Assembly: GCA_036398095.1 (NCBI GenBank) | Contig: DASWHR010000108.1 | Location: forward strand, 1 to 27,927 | From: DASWHR01 sp036398095 | Lineage (GTDB): Bacteria > Actinomycetota > AC-67 | Reading direction: 5' to 3' | Length of the DNA stretch: 27,927 nucleotides | In this document: positions 1 through 6,823 of the stretch, piece by piece | Numbering within the stretch: the first letter of the stretch is position 1 | Layout of the letters: each line of letters begins with the position of its first letter | Translations under genes and position numbers: made by a program | The notes under the pieces: model-generated | What the model was told of the DNA's origin: nothing | Database searches by the model: none | What the model saw: only the letters and a program-made list of their open reading frames with translations

Positions 1-48
1 CACCACGGCTATCACTGCTCGTCTTCGGCTTCCTTGTGTTCTGCTCAT
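1..48 (-). CDS. 5' end of a second FG-GAP repeat protein (partial, runs off window start)
   Basis: The complement of bases 48-1 encodes MSRTQGSRRRAVIAVV, or one Met more from 51. This is the signal-peptide start of the intact FG-GAP gene at 92-1753 with one substitution (L to V). The same ribosome-binding sequence (GGAGAG) and the same upstream bases accompany it. It is therefore the beginning of a tandem paralogue whose body lies outside the window. Only the charged n-region and part of the hydrophobic core are visible, so function is inferred from the neighbouring copy alone. Confidence 0.8.
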   Translation of the reverse strand, partial: MSRTQGSRRRAVIAVV

Positions 49-138
49 CATCTCTCCGTTGGGGTTCGCTGGTCGTCTTGTCGCCGCACGCTTATTCGGC
101 TCCCACCACTACGGCCGTGACGGGTCCGGCTGCATCTC
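1..138. repeat. Direct repeat copy 1 (signal-peptide start / intergenic / 3' end of FG-GAP genes)
   Basis: Bases 1-138 match 1706-1843 with three mismatches by eye, an offset of 1705 bp. The repeat covers the 5' end of one FG-GAP gene, the 40-nt spacer and the last codons of the next gene. This is what tandem duplication of a whole gene plus spacer would leave. Confidence 0.9.
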
Positions 139-1753
139 CGGTGTTGCCCAATTCGTCGGTGCCTGCGGCGGTGACTTCGTAGATGCCGGTTGCTCGGGGC
201 GGGTCGGCCGTCCAGGTGCAGGAGCGGCCGGTTGAGTCGCAGGCCAGGAAGGCGAACGCGGTGGCGTCGGTTGCCCCCGGGCTTTGGGCCGTGAACGTGA
301 CCTGCACGAAGGCCACGGCGGTCAAGGTGTTGGTGACCTGCCCGCGCACCGGCAAGACGAGGGTCCCGCCCACGTTGGCGACCACGGCGGGGTTGAGCGT
401 GTCGAACTGGGTCTGCGGACCGGTGGCGTCGATCGTCCACGTGTGGGTGGCCGCAGTGGGGTCGGTGTTGCCGGAGGTGTCTGTGGCCGCCACCGAGAAG
501 GTGTGCGATCCGTCGGCCAGGCCGGTGTAGGTGACCGGCGACGTGCACGGGGAGGTGGGTGCGGCGTCCAGCGAGCAGGTGAAGGTGAGCGATCCGGACG
601 GCGTGTGGTTGTCCGTGCCCACGAACTCGAAGGTCGCGCTGGAGCTGTTCGTGACCCCCGGCGGCCCGGACGTCACGAACGTGTCGGGCGGGACGACTTC
701 GAACACGTAGACCGAGCCCGAGTCCGAGCCGGCGTCGTCGTCTTGGTGGGACCCGACCACGACCGTGTCCCCGGACACGGATACCGAGTTGCCGAGGTTG
801 TCGAGCGCGGCGGCGTCAGAGGCGGTGAGCTTAGCCTGCTGGGTCCAGGTGGAACCCGAGCGGGAGAACACGTAGGCCGAGCCGGTCTCCGTGCGCGGGT
901 CGGCGTCGTACCAGGATCCGACCACGGCCGTGTCCCCGGACACCGATACCGAGACACCGAATTGGTCGAACGCAGCGGCGTCTGTGGCGGTGAGCTTGGC
1001 CTGCTGGGTCCAGGTGGAGCCCGAGCGGGAGAACACGTAGGCCGAGCCGGAGAACGAGTCGTCGAACCAGGATCCGACCACGGCCGTGTCCCCGGACACC
1101 GACACCGAGACACCGAACTGGGCGCCCGCGGCGGCGTCTGTGGCGGTGAGCTTGGCCTGCTGGGTCCAGGTGGAGCCCGAGCGGATGAACACGTAGGCCG
1201 ACCCGGAGTTCGAGCCGGCGTCGTCGTCGAGCAGGGACCCCACCACGGCCGTGTCCCCGGACACGGAGACCGAGAAGCCGAATTGGTCGCCGGCGGCGGC
1301 GTCTGTGGCGGTGAGCTTGGCCTGCTGGGTCCAGGTGGAGCCCGTGCGGGTGAACACGTAGGCCGACCCGGAGTTCGAGCCGGCGTCATCGTCGAGCAGG
1401 GACCCCACCACGGCCGTGTCCCCGGACACCGACACCGAGAAGCCGAATTGGTCGCCCGCGGCGGCGTCGGATGCGGTGAGCTTGGCCTGCTGGGTCCAGG
1501 TGGTACCCGAGCGGGTGAACACGTAGGCCGAGCCGGACTCCGAGCCCGCGTCGTCGTCGAAGTACGACCCCACCACGGCCGTGTCCCCGGACACCGAGAC
1601 CGATCGACCGAAGCGGTCGCCTGCGGCGGCGTCTATGGCGGTGAGTTTGGCCTCCTCGGTCACGGCCCCCACCGGTGCGGCCGCCGCCACCAGGGCCAGC
1701 CCGGTCACCACGGCTATCAGTGCTCGTCTTCGGCTTCCTTGTGTTCTGCTCAT
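92..1753 (-). CDS. Secreted FG-GAP repeat protein with C-terminal Ig-like domains
   Basis: A 553-aa protein with a signal peptide: an SRRR n-region, a hydrophobic core, and probable cleavage after PVGA near residue 30. Residues about 35-345 hold six near-identical repeats of 52-55 aa. Each carries SVSVSGDTAVVGS, an acidic loop (DDDAGS), GSAYVF and TWTQQAKLTA, which is the FG-GAP/integrin-alpha-type beta-propeller repeat. The acidic loops probably bind calcium. After this come an Ig-like segment (DGSHTFSVAATDTSGNTDPT) and a second beta domain ending in GTDELGNTGDAAGPVTAVVV. The ATG at 1753 was preferred over the ATG at 1756 because GGAG lies 5 nt upstream of it. No enzyme motif is visible, so an extracellular or surface adhesion or binding role is likely but unproven. 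Copies of the same gene family lie on both sides. Confidence 0.85.
   Translation of the reverse strand: MSRTQGSRRRALIAVVTGLALVAAAAPVGAVTEEAKLTAIDAAAGDRFGRSVSVSGDTAVVGSYFDDDAGSESGSAYVFTRSGTTWTQQAKLTASDAAAGDQFGFSVSVSGDTAVVGSLLDDDAGSNSGSAYVFTRTGSTWTQQAKLTATDAAAGDQFGFSVSVSGDTAVVGSLLDDDAGSNSGSAYVFIRSGSTWTQQAKLTATDAAAGAQFGVSVSVSGDTAVVGSWFDDSFSGSAYVFSRSGSTWTQQAKLTATDAAAFDQFGVSVSVSGDTAVVGSWYDADPRTETGSAYVFSRSGSTWTQQAKLTASDAAALDNLGNSVSVSGDTVVVGSHQDDDAGSDSGSVYVFEVVPPDTFVTSGPPGVTNSSSATFEFVGTDNHTPSGSLTFTCSLDAAPTSPCTSPVTYTGLADGSHTFSVAATDTSGNTDPTAATHTWTIDATGPQTQFDTLNPAVVANVGGTLVLPVRGQVTNTLTAVAFVQVTFTAQSPGATDATAFAFLACDSTGRSCTWTADPPRATGIYEVTAAGTDELGNTGDAAGPVTAVVVGAE
697..1650 (-). repeat. Six tandem FG-GAP coding repeats (about 156-165 bp each)
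   Basis: The words ccccggacac, cacggccgtgtccccgga and ttggcctgctgggtcca recur with a period of about 160 bp. Each unit encodes one beta-propeller blade. The near identity at DNA level, including synonymous positions, points to recent unit duplication or gene conversion. The fourth unit, in protein order, is a few codons shorter in its acidic loop. Confidence 0.85.
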
Positions 1754-1843
1754 CATCTCTCCGTTGGGGTTCGCTGGTCGTCTTGTCGTCGCACGCTTAT
1801 CCGGCTCCCACCACTACGGCCGTGACGGGTCCGGCTGCATCTC
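1706..1843. repeat. Direct repeat copy 2
   Basis: Partner of 1-138. It contains the first codons of the intact FG-GAP gene, its ribosome-binding site (on the complement, ending just before 1756), and a stretch encoding DAAGPVTAVVVGAG followed by a stop. That stretch belongs to the decayed third copy. Confidence 0.9.
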
Positions 1844-1898
1844 TCGCACGCTTATCCGGCTCCCACCACCACCACCGTGACGGGCCCGGCTGCATCTC
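1789..1898. repeat. 55-bp tandem duplication
   Basis: 1789-1843 and 1844-1898 are adjacent copies of a 55-bp unit starting tcgcacgcttatccggctcc. They differ at only a few bases, mainly in the ccaccactacgg versus ccaccaccacca region. Each unit encodes, on the minus strand, the last codons and stop of an FG-GAP gene, so the decayed copy carries two successive gene ends. Slippage or unequal crossover within the array is the likely origin. Confidence 0.85.
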
Positions 1899-2045
1899 CC
1901 ATTGCCCAGTGCGTCGGTGCCTCGCGCCGTCACCTCGTAGATGCCGTTGGCCCGGGGCGGGTCGGCCGTCCAGGTGCAGGACCGGCCGCTCGCATCGCAG
2001 ACCAGCGCGGCGGACACGGTGGCGTTCGTTGCCCACGCGGCGCGA
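1797..2045 (-). pseudogene. Decayed 3' fragment of an FG-GAP/Ig-like paralogue
   Basis: Read on the minus strand, this gives ATNATVSAALVCDASGRSC, then TWTADPPRANGIYEVTARGT and DALGNG. It is clearly homologous to the C-terminus of the 553-aa protein (ATDATAFAFLACDSTGRSC, TWTADPPRATGIYEVTAAGT, DELGNTG). Two bases are missing at the codons for GNTGD, near 1900, so the ending DAAGPVTVVVVGAG with its stop falls in another frame. The 55-bp tandem copy adds a second ending. Homology fades above about 2045, and no propeller repeats remain. This is a remnant of a third tandem gene. Confidence 0.75.
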
Positions 2046-2178
2046 GGCCGATGCCCGCAACGGATTCTCTGCGCGGACCGTGATCCCCCGCTCACGAACC
2101 GTACCCAGAGGACATTCGCCGAAGATACCGAGATGTCCTGCGTCGTTTCCGGTGCGGATGGACCGTATTCGAGGCTCC

Positions 2179-2547
2179 TCAAGCCGCCCAAGCAATCTGC
2201 TGGACGAATCGGTGTACCAGTCGTTCCTCGCGCATCCCGAACTTCTCGCCGATGAACTCCGCGTAGTCCCTCCCGGCTCGTGAATCGTGCTCGACGAGGT
2301 GGCGCGTCTGCCCGTCCTGCTTCATCAGGTGCTCGGGTTTATCGAAGATCGGAAACTCCGGTTCGCGCTGCTCGCCTCCAGTGCTCGCAAGCTGAAGAAG
2401 GAGCGCGTCAATCTTCTCGCCGGCCGGGCGTTGCGACGTGACATGCACCGCCACTTGGTCTGCGGGTGAGAGACTCTGCGCGAACGCCAGCAGATCTTCA
2501 GGTGTTGTGCGAACGCGTGGAGCGCTGCGGATAGCGCCGTGCGCCAA
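2179..2547 (-). CDS. Hypothetical short ORF, possible IS110-type transposase remnant
   Basis: A 122-residue frame that would start at a TTG. The segment RVRTTPEDLLAFAQSLSP followed by ADQVAVHVT resembles the N-terminal RuvC-like part of IS110-family transposases, where a TTP..LLAF segment is followed by a short hydrophobic strand. The remainder (FDKPEHLMKQDG, EFIGEKFGMREERLV) is not recognised. There is no convincing ribosome-binding site, and the piece lies between a decayed gene and an operon end. A degenerate mobile-element fragment is the most economical reading. It could also be a non-coding open frame. Confidence 0.3.
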   Translation of the reverse strand: MAHGAIRSAPRVRTTPEDLLAFAQSLSPADQVAVHVTSQRPAGEKIDALLLQLASTGGEQREPEFPIFDKPEHLMKQDGQTRHLVEHDSRAGRDYAEFIGEKFGMREERLVHRFVQQIAWAA

Positions 2548-2594
2548 CGCTACCAGCGCAACGCGGTCGGTCGAGGCTCAGATATTTTCATGTC

Positions 2595-2613
2595 GGTAGG
2601 CGTTCAGCCTGCC
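2595..2613. terminator. Weak inverted repeat just beyond the end of operon A
   Basis: GGTAGGC, the loop GTTCA and GCCTGCC form a 7-bp stem with one wobble pair, 25 bp past the stop codon of the LivHMG fusion gene. On the minus-strand transcript it is not followed by a U-tract. It is therefore at best a poor intrinsic terminator or an RNA-stabilising hairpin. Confidence 0.25.
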
Positions 2614-2637
2614 AGAACAAAAGAGCATCCCCGCGCG

Positions 2638-5385
2638 TCAGACGCGGATGGTTTCCCCCTCCTGTTCGTGTTCGCCGGTTCCGAGATAGGCGGCGATGAC
2701 GGCGGGGTTGTTGCGGATCTCGGCGGGGGTTCCGGTGGCGATGATGCGTCCCTGATCCAGCACGTACATCCGGTCGGACAGGCTCATCACGAAGCGGACG
2801 TCGTGCTCGACGACGAGCAGGCTGAGCCCCAGGCCTTCGCGGAGCGCGACGAGCAGCGTGCCAAGACGGTCGGTTTCGCGTTCGTCCAGGCCGCTGGCCG
2901 GCTCATCGAGCAGGATCAGGCCGGCGCCGGTCACGAGCGCGCGGGCGATCTCGACCATGCGCAGCACGCCGAACGGCAGATCGCCGCAGCGCGCCTCCAA
3001 GACGGGTCCCAGCCCGACGGTCGCAGCGGCGGCGTGGACGCGTTCGCGGGCCGCTTCCTCGTCGCGGAGCGCGCGGTCGGTGAGCAGCAGATGCGACGCC
3101 GGGCCGGTCGTGCCGTGCAGGTGCGTGGCGACCATCAAGTTGTCGAACACGGTCGACTCTTTGAAGAGCTGGATCGCCTGGAACGTGCGGCCCATGCCGA
3201 GCGCGGCGCGCTCGTGCACGCCGAGCGCGGTCACGTCGCGTCCGCCGATTGCGACGCGGCCGGCCTGCGGCGAGTTCATCCCGCCGATCGCGTTGAACAT
3301 CGTCGTCTTGCCGGCGCCGTTCGGTCCGATGAGACCGACGGTCTCGCCGCGCTCGACGCGAAGCGACGCGTCGCCGACCGCGACCAGCCCGCCGAACCGC
3401 ACGGTGATGCCGGACGCCTCCAGCGCCGGCGACGCCGGACCCTGGCCGTTCGGGGAGACCGGCGCCGCGGCCGCCGGAAGCTGCGGCGCATCGAGCATCG
3501 CGCGCGGCATCTCGGCCGCCCGTTCCTTCCGGCCGAAGAGGCGCCGCACCGGCTCGGCGCGAGCGAGGATCGCAACGAGCAACAGCCCGGCCGAGACCAG
3601 CTCGAGATAGCCGTTCAGGAACGTGAGCCGGAAGAAGATCTCGTTCAGCGCCGCGAACAACGCCGCGGCCGCGGCGGCGCCGCCGAGGCGCGTCAGGCCG
3701 CCAACCGCGGCGATCGCGAGGAACAGCAGCGACCATTTGAACGAGAACTGGTCGGCGTTGGCCGTGCGCTGATCGATCATGATCAGGTTGCCGGCGATGC
3801 CGGCGAGCACGCCCGAGGCCGCGAACGCGAACAGCTTCGTGCGCGTCACGTTGATGCCCATCGAGGCGGCCGCAAGCTCGGAGCCGCGGACCGCGAACAT
3901 CGCGCGGCCGGTGCGCGAGTCGCGCCAGTTCGCCGCCGCTGCGATCGCCAGCGCGGCGCCGGCAAGCGCGACGTAGTAGAAAATCCGCCGCTGCGTCAGG
4001 TCGAACGACGGGAACGCTCCTTCGCGGCCGACGACGGTGTTGCCGATGATCGTCGAGCCGCCCTCGCCGACCAACCACGACTGCTTGAACAAGTAGGCGT
4101 CGGCCATCCAGCCGAAAATCAGCGTCGCGACGGCCAGATACAGGCCGCGCACGCGCAGCGCCACCACGCCCAGCAGCGCCGCGGCTCCGCCGGCGACGGC
4201 GGCCGCGATGGGAAGGTTCAGCGGGAACGGGATGCCGAACCGCTTGACCATCAGCCCGGTCGTGAACGCGGCCAGACCGACGAACGAGGCCTGCGCGAGC
4301 GAGATCTGCCCGACCCAGCCGGTCAGCATCACGAGCGAGACCGCGGCGATGGTGAAGATCGCCGCAAGCGCGGCGTCGCCGTGCAGCGAGTCGGCAAGGC
4401 CGGCCATCGAGGACGGCAGCGGCACCCACGGCCATGCCAGCGCGAACACCGCGACCGCCCACAGCCACGGCGAGCGCAGCGACAGGCGCTTCGGCTTTCG
4501 GATCGCGGCGCCGCGGCCCGAGTCTTCCTCGGTTCCCGACAGGCGCTTGCCGCGCACGGCCATCACGCCCAGCGCGACGATCGTGAGCATCAGTTGCGCG
4601 ACACCCGGCTGCGGAACGAAGCCGCCGACGATGCCCTGCACCAGCCCGACGATGGCGGCGCCGGCGATCGCGCCGCCGAGCGATCCCAAGCCGCCGATCA
4701 GCGCGGCCACGAACGCGGGCAGCACCTGGCGCGACAGCGTGTAGGGCTCGAGGTTCGTCACGCCGGCCAGCAGCACGCCGGCCGTCGCCGCGAGCGCGCC
4801 GCCGAGCGCCCACGCCGCCGAGGTCGTCCGGTCGGGATCCACGCCCATCAGCGCGGCCGCCCGGCGGTTGTCGGCCGCGCCGCGCATCGCGAGCCCGACA
4901 TCGGTGTGCTGCAACATCATCGCGATCGATCCGGCCGCGATCAGCGCGACCAGCGCGAGGCCCATCTCGCCGTATTGCAGGATCGAGTTGCCGACATCGA
5001 TCGAGCCGTCGGGAAAGACGGTCGGGGCGGCCAGCGGCGCCGTGCCCCACACGCGCGCGATCAGCGCGACCAATACGCCCAGCACGGCGACCGTGCCCAC
5101 CGTCTGCGTAGTCTGCGACTCGCCGCGCAGCGGTCGCAGCACGCCGCGCTCGACGATCATCCCGAGGATCGCTCCCGACGCGATCGCGATCGGCAGCACG
5201 ACGGCCATCGGCACGCCGGCTTTCGACATCGAGTAGGCGAGGTAGGCGGGCAGCGTCGCCATCGCGCCGTGCGCCAGGTTCAAGATGCGCGACGCGCGAT
5301 AGATCACGACGATGCCCAGCGCGAACATCGAGTAGGCGCCGGCCAGCGGCAGCGCCAGCAGGATGCTGGTCAGGACCCTGGTCAT
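2638..5385 (-). CDS. Triple-fusion Liv-type ABC transporter: LivH permease, LivM permease and LivG ATPase in one chain
   Basis: 915 aa, equal to three usual subunits joined. Residues 1 to about 290 are a LivH-type permease (VIYRASRILNLAHGAM). Residues about 305-600 are a LivM-type permease (GWVGQISLAQASFVGLAAF, RVRGLYLAVATLIFGWMADA). Residues about 650-915 are a LivG-type ATPase with Walker A GPNGAGKT near 686, signature LPFGVLRMVEIARAL near 800, Walker B LILLDEPASGLDE near 825 and H-loop VVEHD near 858. The signature is a LivG variant and not canonical LSGGQ. The start lies one base after the stop of the binding-protein gene (TGA-G-ATG), which indicates coupled translation. The family imports branched-chain amino acids and other amides or organic acids. 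Here the ligand is unknown and the locus suggests carboxylic acids. No separate LivF is encoded in this operon. Confidence 0.92.
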   Translation of the reverse strand: MTRVLTSILLALPLAGAYSMFALGIVVIYRASRILNLAHGAMATLPAYLAYSMSKAGVPMAVVLPIAIASGAILGMIVERGVLRPLRGESQTTQTVGTVAVLGVLVALIARVWGTAPLAAPTVFPDGSIDVGNSILQYGEMGLALVALIAAGSIAMMLQHTDVGLAMRGAADNRRAAALMGVDPDRTTSAAWALGGALAATAGVLLAGVTNLEPYTLSRQVLPAFVAALIGGLGSLGGAIAGAAIVGLVQGIVGGFVPQPGVAQLMLTIVALGVMAVRGKRLSGTEEDSGRGAAIRKPKRLSLRSPWLWAVAVFALAWPWVPLPSSMAGLADSLHGDAALAAIFTIAAVSLVMLTGWVGQISLAQASFVGLAAFTTGLMVKRFGIPFPLNLPIAAAVAGGAAALLGVVALRVRGLYLAVATLIFGWMADAYLFKQSWLVGEGGSTIIGNTVVGREGAFPSFDLTQRRIFYYVALAGAALAIAAAANWRDSRTGRAMFAVRGSELAAASMGINVTRTKLFAFAASGVLAGIAGNLIMIDQRTANADQFSFKWSLLFLAIAAVGGLTRLGGAAAAAALFAALNEIFFRLTFLNGYLELVSAGLLLVAILARAEPVRRLFGRKERAAEMPRAMLDAPQLPAAAAPVSPNGQGPASPALEASGITVRFGGLVAVGDASLRVERGETVGLIGPNGAGKTTMFNAIGGMNSPQAGRVAIGGRDVTALGVHERAALGMGRTFQAIQLFKESTVFDNLMVATHLHGTTGPASHLLLTDRALRDEEAARERVHAAAATVGLGPVLEARCGDLPFGVLRMVEIARALVTGAGLILLDEPASGLDERETDRLGTLLVALREGLGLSLLVVEHDVRFVMSLSDRMYVLDQGRIIATGTPAEIRNNPAVIAAYLGTGEHEQEGETIRV

Positions 5386-5386
5386 C

Positions 5387-6823
5387 TCATCGCTTCGGCG
5401 CGTCGAGCCCGACCCACGGATCGGCGATCCAGCCGGTGCGCTCGTCGCGCCACTTTTCGAACGAGCCGTTGTTCATCACGACGCTAAACGCCTGCACGCT
5501 GTTGTTGGCGAAGTGGCTGCCGCGCGTCCACCGCAGCGGAACGGTCAGTCCGTCGCTGAGAACGATCGAGTCGAGCACGGCGCGGAGCCGGGCGCGGGTC
5601 AGGTCGGCACCCACCTGCCGCAAGGCCTTCACCAGAAGCTGCATGCCCAGATAGCCGCCCTCGACGAACGGATTGTTCACGTCGACCGTGGAGGAGTTCG
5701 CGCGCAGATCGTTGACGTAGGCGCTCACGGCCGGCAGATCGTCGAACGGCGGGATCGGCGGCGTGTAGCCGGTCCAGACCCACAGCCCGTTGCACGGCTG
5801 GCCGCAGGCGCGCGCGAACGAGTCCACGAACAACGGCTGCGGTCCGCCGGTGCCGCCCGGCTCCATCGCACCGAACGAGGCGCCGTCCCGGATCCACTGC
5901 AGCGCCGTCGGCGGCTCGAGCAGCATCGCGACGAAGTCGCACGGATTGCAGCGGCCGTTGAATCGGTCCACGTCGTTCTTGTACGAGGGCTGGCCGGCTT
6001 CGATGCCGATATCGGCCTTGAGCGCGGCGGTCGAGCCGAACATGCGGCGGATCGCGCCGCGGAACGCGGACGCGCCCTCGACACCGAAGTGATACGACTT
6101 GTCGTAGACCAGCCCGAACGTCTTCGCGCCGCGGTCGCGCGCGTTCTTGGCCATCACGTGCATGGTCGTGATCGTCGAAGCCGCGACCGGCCAGACCCAC
6201 GGGTCGGTGTACTGGCTGATTAGCATCCCGTCCGCACCCACGACCGGGATGCCGGCTTTGCTGATGTCGCCGTTGCGAATCGCCGCGTCAAGTCCCTCCG
6301 AGGATGGCGAGACGGCCAGCGCGAAGACGCCCTCCGAGATGAAGTTGCGGATGAACTGCTGCCCGCGCGCGGCATCCCAGCCGTCGTCGACCATCTTCAA
6401 GCTGAGCAGCCGCCCGCAGATCCCGCCGCCGCGGTTGACCTTGTTGACGACGGCTTGCAACGCGATCGGAACCTCTTTCAGGAACGACGCGCCGATGCCG
6501 GTCTTGACGACCGTCGCGCCCAGCTTGATCGCCGAGCCGCTCACGCCGGTATCGGTTGCGCCGCCGTTTCGTCCGCGCACGCATTCGAGCGCCCGTCCGC
6601 CGCGCACGGGCGCCGGCCCGCCGACGCCGCCGGGACCGGACGTTGCGCCGGGTCCCGATCCCGCCGGCCCGCCCGCCTGCGACGCGTCGATCGGCGCGCC
6701 GGCCGCATCGACCGTATAGGTGCGCGTGTCGTTCTTCGAGACGTATCGCGTGGCGAAAGACACGGTTGACAGCAGGACGACCGCCAGCGCCGCCGGCACC
6801 GCTTTCAGCAGCTTGCGTTTCAT
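5387..6823 (-). CDS. Liv-type ABC transporter substrate-binding protein (Peripla_BP_6 family), membrane-tethered
   Basis: 478 aa. The ATG at 6823 was chosen because it overlaps the preceding stop (ATGA) and gives MKRKLLKAVPAALAVVLLST, a basic n-region plus hydrophobic segment. No lipobox cysteine follows, so it is either secreted or held by an uncleaved N-terminal anchor. A Gly/Pro-rich linker (about residues 40-85) precedes the two-lobed binding fold: KLGATVVKTGIGASF, GGGICGRLLSLKMVDDGWD, IPVVGADG, KTFGLVYDKSYHFGVEG, NPFVEGGYLGMQLL. Two Cys pairs (CNPC, CGQPC) may form disulfides. It directly precedes the LivHMG fusion and is its probable partner. The ligand cannot be told from sequence. Confidence 0.88.
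   Translation of the reverse strand: MKRKLLKAVPAALAVVLLSTVSFATRYVSKNDTRTYTVDAAGAPIDASQAGGPAGSGPGATSGPGGVGGPAPVRGGRALECVRGRNGGATDTGVSGSAIKLGATVVKTGIGASFLKEVPIALQAVVNKVNRGGGICGRLLSLKMVDDGWDAARGQQFIRNFISEGVFALAVSPSSEGLDAAIRNGDISKAGIPVVGADGMLISQYTDPWVWPVAASTITTMHVMAKNARDRGAKTFGLVYDKSYHFGVEGASAFRGAIRRMFGSTAALKADIGIEAGQPSYKNDVDRFNGRCNPCDFVAMLLEPPTALQWIRDGASFGAMEPGGTGGPQPLFVDSFARACGQPCNGLWVWTGYTPPIPPFDDLPAVSAYVNDLRANSSTVDVNNPFVEGGYLGMQLLVKALRQVGADLTRARLRAVLDSIVLSDGLTVPLRWTRGSHFANNSVQAFSVVMNNGSFEKWRDERTGWIADPWVGLDAPKR

Noticed and set aside
697..1650. Regularly spaced repeats as a possible CRISPR array
   Set aside because: The unit is about 160 bp without unique spacers and translates as FG-GAP blades in one continuous frame.
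2539..5487. A 982-codon open frame on the plus strand opposite the LivHMG fusion
   Set aside because: The translation is Arg/Gln/Asp/His-rich with no domain motifs. It mirrors the GC-rich codon pattern of the real gene, which has intact ABC transporter motifs.
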